A stretch of DNA of 64,000 bases from an uncultured Bacteriovoracaceae bacterium (GTDB lineage Bacteria > Bdellovibrionota > Bacteriovoracia > Bacteriovoracales > Bacteriovoracaceae): the NCBI GenBank assembly GCA_937931205.1, contig CALHBF010000014.1:124001-188000 (forward strand), in the 5' to 3' direction. Made by a program: the position numbers and the translations under genes. Numbering within the stretch: the stretch's first letter is position 1; every line of letters starts with the position of its first letter. The notes under the pieces are model-generated. The model did no database searches. It was not told where the DNA came from and worked only from the letters and a program-made list of their open reading frames with translations. Shown here one piece after another: positions 42,208 to 52,483 of this stretch.

Positions 42208-42999
42208 ATGCTTATGTCATATTTACTGCTTTTTTTCTTATTTTCTTCAAAGATTCATGCTCAGACTCCCATAAAGATACTTCCGGAAGCTTCCTCACCT
42301 CATGAATTCATCCATCAAAACCTTGGATGCTTAGAAAACTCAGACTGTGATCAAGTTATGGGACACCAGTTAAATATCTGGTCCAAGGTTTTAAAAGAGA
42401 CCGGCTCCCCTAAAGAAAAGACTGCGAGACTAGCTAAAGAGCTTAAAGAGCGAGGAATTCCTGTTGAATTTTACACCGTCGCCAAAGTTAAAAACTTCTT
42501 TAAACCAATGTTGTTTAACTCATCTTGCCGCCAGCATAACCCCAAAGAAGGCGAGAAAATTTTTAGGGGCACAGCTTTTCTTAAATCTCTTTCACCAAGC
42601 AAGGCCATCATTTGGCGTGATCAGACTCAAATCGAATATCGTCCTGACCAGCAGTTAATGGCCCAACCGATCAAGGCCTATTTCACAGATTCACCTACTA
42701 CTTTTTTAAGTGCGCTTGATGACCAGCCACTGTTTATCAAAAACAATAAACTCTACTTCTTAAAAGAGTATGATGAAGAGTTTTTTCTGCTCGAAGTTTC
42801 AGCGACTGGAGACTGGGAAATAGTTGAAATGGATCTAACTAAACTCACTTACTATGAAGATAAAAAAACCAATATCGATTGTCCGAAAAGTCAGGGTGAG
42901 AATACAGCGGCTTTTGAAGTGAGATTCTGCAAAGGAATCTGGGATGAAACTTCGGCCAAGCTCATCCCAGTGGAGATGTATCAAGGATGTGCTAATTAA
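42208..42999 (+). CDS. Exported protein of unknown function
   Basis: A protein of 261-263 residues with a signal peptide probably cut after KIHA. The mature chain has six cysteines (GCLENSDC, SSCRQH, IDCPKS, RFCKG, QGCAN), consistent with three disulfides, and repeated beta-like aromatic strands near IIWRDQTQIEY and KLYFLKEYDEEFF. No known domain. CGGAGTT precedes the two candidate ATGs (42208 or 42214). TATAAT at 42169-42174 may be its -10 box. Its 3' end overlaps the convergent lipoprotein gene by 8 bases. Confidence 0.62.
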   Translation: MLMSYLLLFFLFSSKIHAQTPIKILPEASSPHEFIHQNLGCLENSDCDQVMGHQLNIWSKVLKETGSPKEKTARLAKELKERGIPVEFYTVAKVKNFFKPMLFNSSCRQHNPKEGEKIFRGTAFLKSLSPSKAIIWRDQTQIEYRPDQQLMAQPIKAYFTDSPTTFLSALDDQPLFIKNNKLYFLKEYDEEFFLLEVSATGDWEIVEMDLTKLTYYEDKKTNIDCPKSQGENTAAFEVRFCKGIWDETSAKLIPVEMYQGCAN

Positions 43000-43651
43000 G
43001 AGTCGCAGAAATTTCAGTCTGTGTTTTATTCTCACAGCTCAAATCTGAGACAATTCTTCTCTCTAGGTAATAACCATAACGAGATGATGATGAGTCTGTA
43101 TTGATCAGCATCGACTCAATTGTTCTAATCTTATAGTTAGTACTTGCTTGCTCTTGAACTCCTGACTTGAAAGTCACACAAACGCGATTGTTTGATTTAG
43201 AAGAGCAGTTGTTCTGAAGTGAGCTATCCCACCAGGTGGCAATGCCATTATGCTGAAAAGGGTTTTGTCCAGAACTACAAAATGATCTCATGATACCCGA
43301 ACGTGTTGTCTCAGCATCTTTGAAAACAAAATACTGCCCATTATCACTTCTCATAAAAAAGATTGAATCATTATTGACTTGAATCGTGACATCGACAGCA
43401 GCTGCTGGAATAGATGTGCCCGCACAGTTTTTTTGCTCAAGAGTAAAACTTAGAGGTAGAGCATTCATCAATAAAATACTATTTGTCTTAACTTCAATGG
43501 AGCGGCAAATTTCATTCTTTAAAATGAGGTCCGCACCTTCTATCTGACGAGGAGAATATTCAAGGTATTGGCCGATGACTGAATTACCACTTTGAGTCGC
43601 CTCATACTTTCCACAGGAAGCAATCAAGAGTGCAAAAACAAGATACTTCAT
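42992..43651 (-). CDS. Lipoprotein of unknown function
   Basis: About 219 residues with a lipobox (LLIASC) after a short signal sequence starting MKYLVFAL. Further cysteines (ICRS, KNCAG, SFCSS, NNCSS, RVCV, LSCEN) suggest disulfides. The middle (VDVTIQVNNDSIFFM, GQYFVFKD) looks beta-rich. The ATG at 43651 has AGGA upstream. It lies 9 bases after the lipoprotein gene at 43661-44296 and is probably co-transcribed with it. Confidence 0.65.
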   Translation of the reverse strand: MKYLVFALLIASCGKYEATQSGNSVIGQYLEYSPRQIEGADLILKNEICRSIEVKTNSILLMNALPLSFTLEQKNCAGTSIPAAAVDVTIQVNNDSIFFMRSDNGQYFVFKDAETTRSGIMRSFCSSGQNPFQHNGIATWWDSSLQNNCSSKSNNRVCVTFKSGVQEQASTNYKIRTIESMLINTDSSSSRYGYYLERRIVSDLSCENKTQTEISATLN

Positions 43652-43660
43652 AATCAAATC

Positions 43661-44296
43661 CTAATTTCTTAAACTAATCATTTTATCGTCTCGTTTTTGT
43701 TTTTCTAAGTAAGTGCTAAACCACTGAGTACGAGACAAAGTGGTAAGCTCAGAAGGAGCTGGCTGAACATTATTCTTCATTTTTAACTCATACATATTTC
43801 CAAAAACGGGAATTTTAATGAGTGCAAAAAAACTTTTTGGAGTGAGATGAAACTTTTCATTGCTCGTATGGTAGGTAACAAGATTTTCAAATTTATAGTA
43901 ATTTGAACTTGCTCCTTTCTCACATAGCTCACGAATCTCCTGCTCTGTTTCATGTAATCGACCAGAGGCAGAAATATGAGAGGCAACTTCAAGCTCCATC
44001 GGCCTTACTGCTATAAAATCCTGATGAAAAGCGGGGCAAGACTGAGCTGCACTATCAGTGCCAGTAAGCTTTAAAAAAGTTAAATACTGGCCATAAAGCG
44101 CTCTAAAATAGACTCTTTTCGGAGAAATCTTCTCTTCAACTAAGTTCACCGATGCAGGTGCCCTTCCCCAACTTCTTTCCTTCTGGATCTGCAACAAAAG
44201 GTTTTCATCAATATTAATCTGGGCCTGGTGCTCCAGTGGCTTAGTGCTCGAACAAGCAGTAATGACTAATAAAAAGAGGGACGAGAAGATTTTCAT
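43661..44296 (-). CDS. Lipoprotein of unknown function
   Basis: About 211 residues, starting MKIFSSLFLLVITACSSTK with the lipobox cysteine at 15. Mature chain mixed alpha/beta with two further Cys (SCPAF, LCEKG). No known domain. GGAGGAAGC precedes the ATG at 44296, so longer readings were rejected. First gene of a two-lipoprotein unit that diverges from the EVE-domain gene. Confidence 0.65.
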   Translation of the reverse strand: MKIFSSLFLLVITACSSTKPLEHQAQINIDENLLLQIQKERSWGRAPASVNLVEEKISPKRVYFRALYGQYLTFLKLTGTDSAAQSCPAFHQDFIAVRPMELEVASHISASGRLHETEQEIRELCEKGASSNYYKFENLVTYHTSNEKFHLTPKSFFALIKIPVFGNMYELKMKNNVQPAPSELTTLSRTQWFSTYLEKQKRDDKMISLRN

Positions 44297-44369
44297 TGCT
44301 TCCTCCATAGGATATAACTTTATCGGTAGAATCAAATAATCCTTAATTAACCGACAAAAGTGATCCGTT

Positions 44370-44825
44370 ATGAATTATTGGCTAATGAAATCTGAACCCG
44401 ATGTCTTTTCTTTTGAGGACTTAAAAAAGCGTCCTAAGAAAACTGAGCCTTGGAATGGAGTCAGAAATTATCAGGCCCGCAATTTCATGCGTGATGAAAT
44501 GAAAGTCGGAGATATTGTTCTTTTCTACCACTCAAGCTGCCCTATCCCAGGAATTGCTGGATTAGCAGAAGTGGCCTCAAAACCTTATCCTGATGAAACA
44601 CAGTTTGATCCTAAATCAGAGTACTATGATGAAAAAGCTACTTTAGAAAAACCAAGATGGTTTCTAGTGGATGTGAAGTTTCACAAAGATATTTCTTATG
44701 TATCACTGGAAGAGTTGAAGAAGCACAGAGAGTTGGAAGAGATGAGACTTCTTCAAAGAGGAAACAGACTTTCTATTCTGCCTGTTTCCTCTGAAGAATA
44801 TAAATTCATAATGAAACTATTCTAA
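44370..44825 (+). CDS. EVE-domain protein
   Basis: A 151-residue EVE (PUA-like) domain, full length. The N-terminal MNYWLMKSEPDVFSFEDL, then WNGVRNYQARNFMRDEM, GDIVLFYHSSC and GIAGLAEVAS are highly typical. EVE domains bind modified DNA bases or RNA; the eukaryotic relative is thymocyte nuclear protein 1. No restriction or modification gene lies nearby, so its ligand here is unknown. Ends 1 base before the next convergent stop. Confidence 0.92.
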   Translation: MNYWLMKSEPDVFSFEDLKKRPKKTEPWNGVRNYQARNFMRDEMKVGDIVLFYHSSCPIPGIAGLAEVASKPYPDETQFDPKSEYYDEKATLEKPRWFLVDVKFHKDISYVSLEELKKHRELEEMRLLQRGNRLSILPVSSEEYKFIMKLF

Positions 44826-45437
44826 TTATCTTTTCTCAAGTTCCTGAGTCTTCACGATCTTCACATTTGTTTTAAGAAGCTCTGAAGAAGTATCAAGTTT
44901 ACTGATTAAGCTTGCAGGATGAGTAAGAACCAGACCATTCTCAAAGATTGCAAGAATTTTTACTTTCTTACCATTAAGAAGAGCGACTTCTCCTTTACTA
45001 AATCCATCTACTTCCTTCGCTTCAGCTAAAATATTTGCTGTGTTAGCTGTATATCCACCTACCGCATAACGAGCAGGACCGATATTTTCTAAGTAGTTTC
45101 CTGTACGACATCCTAAATAGGCCATACCATTTTCAAAAACATTGTAAGTCATACAAACTTGATCGCCTGTATTTGTTCTAGCAGCTACAAATTCACCGGC
45201 CTTTACACCGTTAATTCTTTTTTTCGTTTGAATAGAAGCTTGTGACAACTTCACATAAACTCTTTTGCTCTCTAAATAATCATAATAATAGGCGCTGTCT
45301 TGAGCTTGATTCTCACCTTGAAGTTCAACCACTTTCCCTGAATCCAGAATGTATCTATAGATAGGAGAAATGATGGCCGCAGATGAAGTAAATGTTGCGA
45401 GCATCAGACCTGAGAATAAAAGTGACTTTAGTTTCAT
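44826..45437 (-). CDS. Exported protein of unknown function with beta-barrel-like repeats
   Basis: A 203-residue protein with a signal peptide (MKLKSLLFSGLMLATFTSSA). The mature chain has three stretches with a shared pattern of short beta strands: SGKVVELQGENQ, VKAGEFVAARTNTGDQVCMTYNVFENGMAYLGC in parts, and FSKGEVALLNGKKVKILAIFENGLVLTH in parts. They read like SH3-type repeats (GExV ... GxxVxIxxIFENGxxxL). Two Cys may pair. AGGAGTTCCAC precedes the ATG. Function unknown. Confidence 0.65.
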   Translation of the reverse strand: MKLKSLLFSGLMLATFTSSAAIISPIYRYILDSGKVVELQGENQAQDSAYYYDYLESKRVYVKLSQASIQTKKRINGVKAGEFVAARTNTGDQVCMTYNVFENGMAYLGCRTGNYLENIGPARYAVGGYTANTANILAEAKEVDGFSKGEVALLNGKKVKILAIFENGLVLTHPASLISKLDTSSELLKTNVKIVKTQELEKR

Positions 45438-45548
45438 GTGGAACTCCTGTGATGTTTTCGACAATTTACCACGCCTAAACATGCACCAGAAGCTCTACAC
45501 GAACAATTTACATAGTATGCTTAAAAGATAGACGGCCTTTCAAAGCCT

Positions 45549-46829
45549 CTAAATATCCTTGTAATTACCGTTGGTTGCGACACCGTCCGAAACTGTCGTA
45601 GTGAAAGTAGTCCCATTATCTAGACTCATCCTATACTCCCCGACTTCAAGGACTTTATAAAACTCTCCTCGCTGATAGCGAAAACTTCCTAAATCTCGAG
45701 TTTTAGGCGAGAGCTGGGAAATCTTTACGGAACCACGAGCAGATTTATCTGCTAGGCGAAAGCCCGCTCCTTGATGAACCTTTTGCATAAGATTCACCAT
45801 ACTATCTTTTTGCCCCTGCCAGAAAGATTCAATTTCTGAATAACGAGGCCATTTATCATCACTTACTTCTAAAGTGAGTTGAAGATCATCAAACCAGAAA
45901 TAACTCCAATCCTGCATTCCACCACGAACAAGATACCAGTTCGCACCATTGGTTATCCCTTGATTAAAACGAGAACTCTCATACATCTCAGAACAAGCAC
46001 GAGAATAAGAAAGAGATAGATCAATCAGCAGGTCATTCAAAGGATGAAGATTATAAGTGCTATCCCAAGGATAGTTCACTACCATTGATCCCCCATGAAA
46101 ATTTGCTGAAAGTGAAAAATTTCTCTCACTTTGAAACTTCATCACGGCCTGAGTTTCTGGCTCTCTGGTTGCCGGAGTATTGTCACGATCACGGATAATA
46201 TCTGGAAAGTTTCTATTCAGATCAATTCTTCTGGCATTCACTCTTCTGCGAGAAAATGAGCCATCAGGATTCATTGAAGGCATAATATAGATTTCGGTAT
46301 TATTAACGAGATTGCGAAGTACCGAGTTTGAATCGTACTCATTGGCAATTTTCTCAATCAACCTCATCGTAAGTTCACGCCCAACAATCTCATCTCCATG
46401 CATACTGGAAATATACTTAAACTCGGGCTCGACTTCATCTACCTCTACATTATCTGAAATCTTCATGACCCAAAGGTCTCGCCCTTGAATAGATTTACCA
46501 ATAGAGAAAAGTTTCATGATATCAGGACGAGTACGGGCCAGCTCAACAAGCTTTTCAGTGATCTCTTCAAAAGTAGGATAATCATTGATTCCCTTGTCTT
46601 TCTTTTGCTCAAAAACTCTGATCCCTCTCTCAGTTAAATGCTTCTTTAATCCCGCAGGGCCATAAAGCTCAAATCCAAATTCCGTCACGTGATCAATTAC
46701 AATCGAACCGGACTGGGCCAGATCCTTAACTTCTTCAACTGAACCTATGACATATAATTCTTCATCAATGACGGGAGAGGCAAAAACGAGATTCGTGAGA
46801 AAAACAAAAACAAGCAGAGACCACTTCAT
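45549..46829 (-). CDS. M14 metallocarboxypeptidase (carboxypeptidase D-like), exported
   Basis: A 426-residue zinc carboxypeptidase with a signal peptide (MKWSLLVFVFLTNLVFA). Zinc ligands: SSMHGDEIVGREL (HxxE) and ANFHGGSMVVNYPWD (His). Substrate residues: NPDGSFSRRRVNARRIDLNRNFPD in parts (Asn, Arg) and the catalytic Glu in LTLEVSDDKWP. The C-terminal about 70 residues form a transthyretin-like domain (GSVKISQL ... YRMSLDNGTTFTTTV). It would remove C-terminal residues from peptides outside the cytoplasm. AAGG lies upstream of ATG 46829; an ATG at 46847 is also in frame. Downstream of bamB. Confidence 0.92.
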   Translation of the reverse strand: MKWSLLVFVFLTNLVFASPVIDEELYVIGSVEEVKDLAQSGSIVIDHVTEFGFELYGPAGLKKHLTERGIRVFEQKKDKGINDYPTFEEITEKLVELARTRPDIMKLFSIGKSIQGRDLWVMKISDNVEVDEVEPEFKYISSMHGDEIVGRELTMRLIEKIANEYDSNSVLRNLVNNTEIYIMPSMNPDGSFSRRRVNARRIDLNRNFPDIIRDRDNTPATREPETQAVMKFQSERNFSLSANFHGGSMVVNYPWDSTYNLHPLNDLLIDLSLSYSRACSEMYESSRFNQGITNGANWYLVRGGMQDWSYFWFDDLQLTLEVSDDKWPRYSEIESFWQGQKDSMVNLMQKVHQGAGFRLADKSARGSVKISQLSPKTRDLGSFRYQRGEFYKVLEVGEYRMSLDNGTTFTTTVSDGVATNGNYKDI

Positions 46830-46922
46830 AAACCTTATCCTTGGCATGAAAACTAACTAGCCTATTGTGACAAACAAAATAGGCCAGTGACTAGTTTTTT
46901 TAACTCTTTGTAAGAGAAGGTT

Positions 46923-48029
46923 TTATTTGAAAATATAGAGGCGATTACGAGAGGAATAGACGGCCATATATGAATCATTAACGACCAGATCAGAATACAC
47001 CGCAGAGAAAGCGTGCCCGAGTGAAAACTTATCAACAATATTCATTTCCAGCGGATCAATCGCATAAATGTTTTTATCAAGTCCAGCTGCGATGATGTGA
47101 CCTTTCCACCAAGCAATAGCAGAGATCGCGAGATTGGAAATTTTCTCTCTCTTTAAGATCTCACCAGAAAGACTCATTAATACCACTTCACCGTCATTTG
47201 TTCCCAAAAGCACTTGCTCATTAACAAGTACCGGGTGAGCGGCACTGCTGAGAGTATAGCTCTGAGCAACCGAACCTGAATCAGGATTCATGGCCACCAA
47301 ATTTGCTGAAGGTGAACCAATGATCACCATGCCCTTGCTGAACAGTGGATTTAAGTCCACATCAACGAATTTTGCTCCAGAGGCAATACGAGTTTCCCAA
47401 AGGAGAAGACCCTCTTCAAAGGAAAGGGCCGCTGCAAAACCATCAGCAAAACCGATGATAATCTTATTTCCTACCATCAGAGGCTTAGAAGTTCTCTGAA
47501 GTGTGGTCGTAATAGGAATGGCCCTTTTATAGACCCAAATTACTTTACCTGTTTCTGCATCCAATTGAGCGATCTGGTGACCCCTTAAATAAATGAGAAG
47601 ACGGCCATTATGAAAAACAGGAGCTGATTCGATAGGAGATCCTAGATCAACTGCATACTTTAACTTTCCTGTGAGGTAGTGGCGCACGAAAAAACGTCCA
47701 GACTCACCACCATAACCAACATGATCATTGAAATAGACCACCGGAGCGCCCAGAGGTGTTCCCTCTTCTTCAGTCCAGATCTGACGCCCACTTTCAAGAT
47801 CAAAGGCATTCATAACACCATCAAGGGTCCCCATATAAACCATATCTTCGTAAATACGGGGAGCCCCTAGACCAATAGGAAGATTTCCTGAACGGTATTC
47901 TAAATCCAAATTCTTATTCCAAGCTACATTCAAAACTTTTACATCCCTCTGAGGCGAATCAAGCTTTGGAAGTTTCACCTTAGAAGAACAGGCCGCAATA
48001 AGAATAAGACCAAGAAGAGACCACTTCAT
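46923..48029 (-). CDS. bamB: BamB-like outer-membrane assembly lipoprotein (PQQ beta-propeller)
   Basis: A 368-residue lipoprotein (lipobox LIAACS). Repeated propeller blades carry the PQQ-like pattern GxxxAxDxxxGxxxW: MNAFDLESGRQIWTEEEG, IAQLDAETGKVIWVYKR, and AAALSFEEGLLLWETRI. BamB supports beta-barrel folding by the BAM complex. Its overlap with the YfgM-like gene (TAATG) mirrors the yfgM-bamB order in E. coli. Assignment is by blade motifs and context. Confidence 0.85.
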   Translation of the reverse strand: MKWSLLGLILIAACSSKVKLPKLDSPQRDVKVLNVAWNKNLDLEYRSGNLPIGLGAPRIYEDMVYMGTLDGVMNAFDLESGRQIWTEEEGTPLGAPVVYFNDHVGYGGESGRFFVRHYLTGKLKYAVDLGSPIESAPVFHNGRLLIYLRGHQIAQLDAETGKVIWVYKRAIPITTTLQRTSKPLMVGNKIIIGFADGFAAALSFEEGLLLWETRIASGAKFVDVDLNPLFSKGMVIIGSPSANLVAMNPDSGSVAQSYTLSSAAHPVLVNEQVLLGTNDGEVVLMSLSGEILKREKISNLAISAIAWWKGHIIAAGLDKNIYAIDPLEMNIVDKFSLGHAFSAVYSDLVVNDSYMAVYSSRNRLYIFK

Positions 48030-48688
48030 TACTTCACTTCACCTAGATAAAGCTTAGCAAGTTTAGCTTCTTCATCATTTGGATAATTATTAATAACGCC
48101 TTCTAGAGTAGCTTTCGCCTCTTGAGAGTTACCTTTCACCATATAGAGTCTTCCTAAAAGAAGTTCTAAATGGGCCGGCATAATGCCTTCTTTTTTCGTC
48201 TTAAGACCTTTCACAATTTCAATGGCCTCATCAACTTTATTCATTTTTTCTAGAAGGATTGCTCTTTGGTGAACAATAAAGAACTTACCAATTTCATTAT
48301 TTGGATCGATGACCGATAGAAATTTGTCAGCTTTCTCCACTTCGTTTTTCTCAACAAGAAATTTTGAAACTTCAAGAGCAAGCGGGATCATTGAAGCTGA
48401 AGACTTGGCGCCAGAATCAAGAGCTTCATATTTAGTCATCATTTCATCAGTCGTCATTTTACCGGCCTTAACTTGGGCCCAAACGTCGTTTTGGAAATGA
48501 AATACGCCCTCAGAGCCTTTCGTTTCCTGACTCGATCTGATCGACTTCATAGACATCCATCCAAGGATGATAACAAGAAGAGCACCAAGAAGAACTATGA
48601 TGAGTTTTCTTTTCTCGTAAACGATGTGCCCTAGATCCGTCTTATTAAGAGTTGCTTCCAATTCTTGAGATGTCGTCGTCTCACTCAT
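48029..48688 (-). CDS. YfgM-like membrane protein with TPR domain
   Basis: A 219-residue protein with a short cytoplasmic N-terminus, one membrane helix (KLIIVLLGALLVIILGWMSM, residues about 28-47) and a periplasmic alpha-solenoid with TPR-like repeats (EKADKFLSVIDPNNEIGKF region, KVDEAIEIVKGLK, NSQEAKATLEGVINNYPNDEEAK). E. coli YfgM acts with periplasmic chaperones and the SecYEG exit. Gene order with bamB supports the call. It overlaps bamB by one base. Confidence 0.8.
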   Translation of the reverse strand: MSETTTSQELEATLNKTDLGHIVYEKRKLIIVLLGALLVIILGWMSMKSIRSSQETKGSEGVFHFQNDVWAQVKAGKMTTDEMMTKYEALDSGAKSSASMIPLALEVSKFLVEKNEVEKADKFLSVIDPNNEIGKFFIVHQRAILLEKMNKVDEAIEIVKGLKTKKEGIMPAHLELLLGRLYMVKGNSQEAKATLEGVINNYPNDEEAKLAKLYLGEVK

Positions 48689-48854
48689 TTTTTAACATCC
48701 TTTTAAAAAATCAAATTTTATCTAAGGAGTTTAAAACTAGAGAGGAAACGTTGTCAAAGATCAAAAGATTACTTAGACTTAATTGATACCGGTCAATGAA
48801 GACCCGTTTTTGCCTGACTATGACATTATAGGTCAGAAGATGTAGAGTGCATTG

Positions 48855-49649
48855 GTGAAAAAATTCCTATTCTTATCTTTTTTTATCTGCCAGCTCTCTT
48901 ATGCCCAATTCTCATCGCAGATGATGGATATGGTCGATGACGATGTCTCCGTAGGAAGTGACATCTTTAACGATTTTAGCGAGGATTTGGAATCAAGCCA
49001 GGTTTTGGAGGATGAGCGCTATTACCGTTACGGGCGCTTTTTCTCTGTGAATCTCGGTACGGGTGTTACCACTTTTACCGGCAACCGCGGGCGTGCCTAC
49101 TACGACAACCACCCCAGTTTCCACTTATCAGTTAACTACTTTATCGACTTCCAGCGCGTCTTAACACTAGGGGTAGAGTACTCCAAACACACTATGATTA
49201 TTGATTCCGTGGTAAACGGCTATCGTGACCAAGGTAACCTCGGGGCCGTGGTTTCAGACTTCACTCGACCGTTTGTTGGCTATAAATACTATATCGACAC
49301 CACCGATCTTGGTACGGCCATTACCTACTCCAATCCCCATTTCATCGGCCGAGTGGAATACTGGTATCAAACAAATAAATTTATTGATCAGCCTAATCTA
49401 GAGAAACAATCAGGCGGTGGGATTGGAACATCACTTGGTTTTGGACTGGAATTCCCTATTGAGCTTAAAAAATCTTATGTAAGTGTGCAGGGTCTTTATC
49501 ACGTTGTTAATTTTTTCGATAAATATACCCAAGATTATCGTATCGCCACTGATGCCAATGGTGTCCCTATTGCGGGGAGTACCAAAGGTTATGATGATCT
49601 GAATGGCAATGTCTTCAGTTTCATCATAACCTATAACTTTACTTGGTAA
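48855..49649 (+). CDS. Outer-membrane beta-barrel protein of unknown function
   Basis: A 264-residue protein with a signal peptide ([17 protein letters not shown] after the start residue). After an acidic stretch ([11 protein letters not shown]) come long amphipathic strands such as [42 protein letters not shown] and [11 protein letters not shown]. The C-terminal aromatic fits BAM recognition. Start is GTG at 48855; TTG at 48852 is the next option. It is the only plus-strand gene in this stretch and separates der from the yfgM-bamB pair; its end overlaps der by 11 bases. Confidence 0.72.
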   Translation: MKKFLFLSFFICQLSYAQFSSQMMDMVDDDVSVGSDIFNDFSEDLESSQVLEDERYYRYGRFFSVNLGTGVTTFTGNRGRAYYDNHPSFHLSVNYFIDFQRVLTLGVEYSKHTMIIDSVVNGYRDQGNLGAVVSDFTRPFVGYKYYIDTTDLGTAITYSNPHFIGRVEYWYQTNKFIDQPNLEKQSGGGIGTSLGFGLEFPIELKKSYVSVQGLYHVVNFFDKYTQDYRIATDANGVPIAGSTKGYDDLNGNVFSFIITYNFTW

Positions 49650-51501
49650 GCTGATTCTTCTTTTCAATCTTCTTCATTCTTCGCTCAATATCTGTCGAAG
49701 TTCTAAAGATCAAATGTACTGGCGTATTTGTCAGATCGAATTCTTTACGAAGACCATTGATCAAATACTTTCGGTAGTTCTCAGGAATTCCTAATGATTT
49801 ATTCGAGAACAACAGGAATGTTGGAGGAGAAGATTTAAGCATTGATGCATACTTCACCTTGAAACGATTTCCATTACTCTTCTTTAAAACAACTGGATTC
49901 TTATCCACTAACTGGAACAGGCAACGGTTAAGAGCACCTGTCGGAACTTTTCTATTACGGATAACGATCGTGCGCTTAACTGCTTCACGAAGATAGTTAA
50001 TGTTTCTGTTTTTGAAAGCAGAAATCGTTACCAGCTGGCAGAAGCTAAGCCAAGGCACTTGATAACGAAGATCTTTCATCCACTCATCTTTCTTCTTTTT
50101 ATCAGCAAAGATTTCCTGAAGAAGATCAATTTTATTTAAACAAACGATAAGAGACTTACCCTTCTCAAGAGCAATATCAATCAGACGGCGATCCTGGTGA
50201 GTAATTCCCAGAGTTGAATCGATCATAAAGATAACGACATCTGATTCTGAAATCGCTTTCAGTGAGCGATAAACTGACTGAGTTTCAATAAAGCCTTCAA
50301 CAACTTTTGATTTACGAATTCCAGCTGTATCAACGAGCTTAATTGATCTCCAACGATTCACTTCACTCACATGCTTAATGTCAGCAATTTCATCGTCATC
50401 AGTCTCACGCCAGTTCTTCTCAATTGCAGAAAGAATATTTGACTCTGAATAAAGATCATCTCCAAGATTTGAGTCATCATAATTAAACTCACTTGTCTCA
50501 GAGAATTCTTCACCGAAGTCTTCATCTACAACCATTTCCTGAGTCTGACCGTATTCTACGTAGATTCTCTTTTCTTCTTCAGTCAGATCATCTTCATCCA
50601 TTAAAAAAGTTTCATCGGTATTTTCATGGAAACTTTTCATCTCTTCATAAAGAGCAACCGTATCTTTTTTAACGAACTGGTTATCCTGAGCTGTAAGGAT
50701 ATCGATGTCCGGGCCGAAATACATATCGATGTAGCCTTCGATCGGGTCTACTGTTGTTCCAGCTATTTCTGAAACAAGAGCGCGCTGAGCACCTACCAGA
50801 CGGTTAAGAAGAGTTGATTTACCAGCGTTGGGTGCACCAACAATCGCAACTGAAGCGACAACTTCATTAACAGGTTTTACGCCTTTCTGAAGAAGAGCAT
50901 CGATTTCACCAGTAAGGCTTCCGTTCTCACGATATTTTTTCGCAGTTACTAAAAGATTAGTACGTAGGTCATAAAGCCCCCGATTATGTTCAGCAGATAA
51001 ACGGAACATCTGATCTTCATCAAGACCTAGTTCATAGAAATCATACTGATCACCTTCTTGCTTTTCGGTATCAAACTTATTCATCAATACCCAGAAAGGC
51101 TTTTTAGTCGAACGAATATAGTCACAGATTCCTTTATCAAAAGGAAGAAGACCTTCACGCACGTCCACTACAAAAAGCACTAGATCCGATTCATCGATCG
51201 CAAGCTTGGCGTGATCGGCCATGATATTAAAGAAAGGATCTACATTATTTTTTTTGCGTGGATCTGTTTCAATTTTCTCTGGATAAAATCCACCAGTATC
51301 AACAAGGATCATCTCTTCTTTCAGATCATGTCCTTCATGATGCTCTTCAAGTGTGCAGATCCCATAGTGGCGATCACGAGTTACACCTGGCATATCATGA
51401 GTCATGGCCAGATGCTGTTTGCGCATTAAACGATTAAATATAGTAGATTTCCCTACATTGGGGCGACCAATGATGGAAACAACCATTGAACGTTGATTCA
51501 T
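49639..51501 (-). CDS. der: Ribosome-assembly GTPase Der with a large acidic insertion
   Basis: Der has two tandem G domains and a C-terminal KH-like domain and acts in 50S assembly. Here it is 620 residues, about 150 longer than usual. The first G domain has [23 protein letters not shown] and NKFD; the second [14 protein letters not shown] and NKID. Between the second domain's G2 and G3 (about residues 257-385) lies an Asp/Glu-rich insertion ([33 protein letters not shown]). The usual TTRD in the second G2 loop is TTVD. The ATG at 51501 has GGAGGAAGAA upstream and overlaps era by ATGA. Confidence 0.95.
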   Translation of the reverse strand: MNQRSMVVSIIGRPNVGKSTIFNRLMRKQHLAMTHDMPGVTRDRHYGICTLEEHHEGHDLKEEMILVDTGGFYPEKIETDPRKKNNVDPFFNIMADHAKLAIDESDLVLFVVDVREGLLPFDKGICDYIRSTKKPFWVLMNKFDTEKQEGDQYDFYELGLDEDQMFRLSAEHNRGLYDLRTNLLVTAKKYRENGSLTGEIDALLQKGVKPVNEVVASVAIVGAPNAGKSTLLNRLVGAQRALVSEIAGTTVDPIEGYIDMYFGPDIDILTAQDNQFVKKDTVALYEEMKSFHENTDETFLMDEDDLTEEEKRIYVEYGQTQEMVVDEDFGEEFSETSEFNYDDSNLGDDLYSESNILSAIEKNWRETDDDEIADIKHVSEVNRWRSIKLVDTAGIRKSKVVEGFIETQSVYRSLKAISESDVVIFMIDSTLGITHQDRRLIDIALEKGKSLIVCLNKIDLLQEIFADKKKKDEWMKDLRYQVPWLSFCQLVTISAFKNRNINYLREAVKRTIVIRNRKVPTGALNRCLFQLVDKNPVVLKKSNGNRFKVKYASMLKSSPPTFLLFSNKSLGIPENYRKYLINGLRKEFDLTNTPVHLIFRTSTDIERRMKKIEKKNQLTK

Positions 51502-52466
51502 TTCTTCCTCCAAACACGATGAGAATTCTGAGTACGAGGAAGACCGATTTCATCTAGTACCCAGTTATTATTAAACCATTTCGGCGATACCTTAACGTGA
51601 AGGTTTAGGTGAACTTGGCCACCGATCATCGCTTCAATTTTCTTTCTAGCATTAATACCAATTTCTTTAATGATCGAACCACCACGGCCAACCACGATCG
51701 CTCGCTGACTTGGACGGTTCACCAGGATAGAAGCAGAAATGTGGGCCTCAACTTTTGTATCTTCGCCACGACCTCTCATATCCTTATACTCATCAATCAC
51801 TACCGCGATCTCATAAGGAAGCTCTTCTTTAAGTAAACGGAAGGCCTGCTCACGGATATACTCTGTAGCAAAGAATCGCTCATTCTTATTTGATACTTCA
51901 CCACCCGGATAAAGATGAGGAGCATTCACTGCCACTTTCTCAATATCAGCAAGAAGAAGGTGAATATTGTGGCCATCTAGTGAAGAGACAACAAAACTCT
52001 TCTCTATTGACGGGCAAAGCTCTTTTAATTTTTCAGTCAGGAAAGCCTGATTGATTTTTTCAAGATCTACCAGATCAGCTTTTGTGAAGATGATCCAAGT
52101 TTTACCAAGCTGACTGTCAAAATTCTTTAAGAAGTCTCTGAACTCTGCCACGACATCTGTCGTTAAATCACAAAGTACAAAGTTAATATCCACTCCTTCA
52201 GAACCCATAATGGCCTGACCGTTGATTCTTTTGTTTAACTCTTGAGCAGATGAGTGAACTCCCGGAGTATCTACAAGAACAATTTCAGTGCGATCAATAG
52301 TAAAAGCGCAGTGAAAGTGGTTACGAGTTGTTTGCGGCTTCGAAGACACGATCGTTAAATCAAAACCCAGAAGGTTATTGATGAAAGAACTCTTCCCGAC
52401 ATTTGGCTTACCGAGAACGGAAATCATGATGGCCTTATTATGTGGGTGTTGATCTTCAAGTAGCAT
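51498..52466 (-). CDS. era: GTPase Era
   Basis: Era binds the 3' end of 16S rRNA and couples 30S assembly to growth. The 322-residue protein has [31 protein letters not shown] and the C-terminal KH domain with [40 protein letters not shown] precedes the ATG at 52466. It lies 17 bases after rnc and overlaps der by 4, so the three form one operon. Confidence 0.96.
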   Translation of the reverse strand: MLLEDQHPHNKAIMISVLGKPNVGKSSFINNLLGFDLTIVSSKPQTTRNHFHCAFTIDRTEIVLVDTPGVHSSAQELNKRINGQAIMGSEGVDINFVLCDLTTDVVAEFRDFLKNFDSQLGKTWIIFTKADLVDLEKINQAFLTEKLKELCPSIEKSFVVSSLDGHNIHLLLADIEKVAVNAPHLYPGGEVSNKNERFFATEYIREQAFRLLKEELPYEIAVVIDEYKDMRGRGEDTKVEAHISASILVNRPSQRAIVVGRGGSIIKEIGINARKKIEAMIGGQVHLNLHVKVSPKWFNNNWVLDEIGLPRTQNSHRVWRKK

Positions 52467-52483
52467 ATAGGGACTCCTTTGGG

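Noticed and set aside
46800-48030. The bamB and M14 peptidase genes both begin ATGAAGTGGTCTCT, giving MKWSLL at both N-termini
   Set aside because: The identity is limited to about 18 bases of signal-peptide coding sequence, a short low-complexity match. It does not extend into the mature proteins, so no duplication is claimed.
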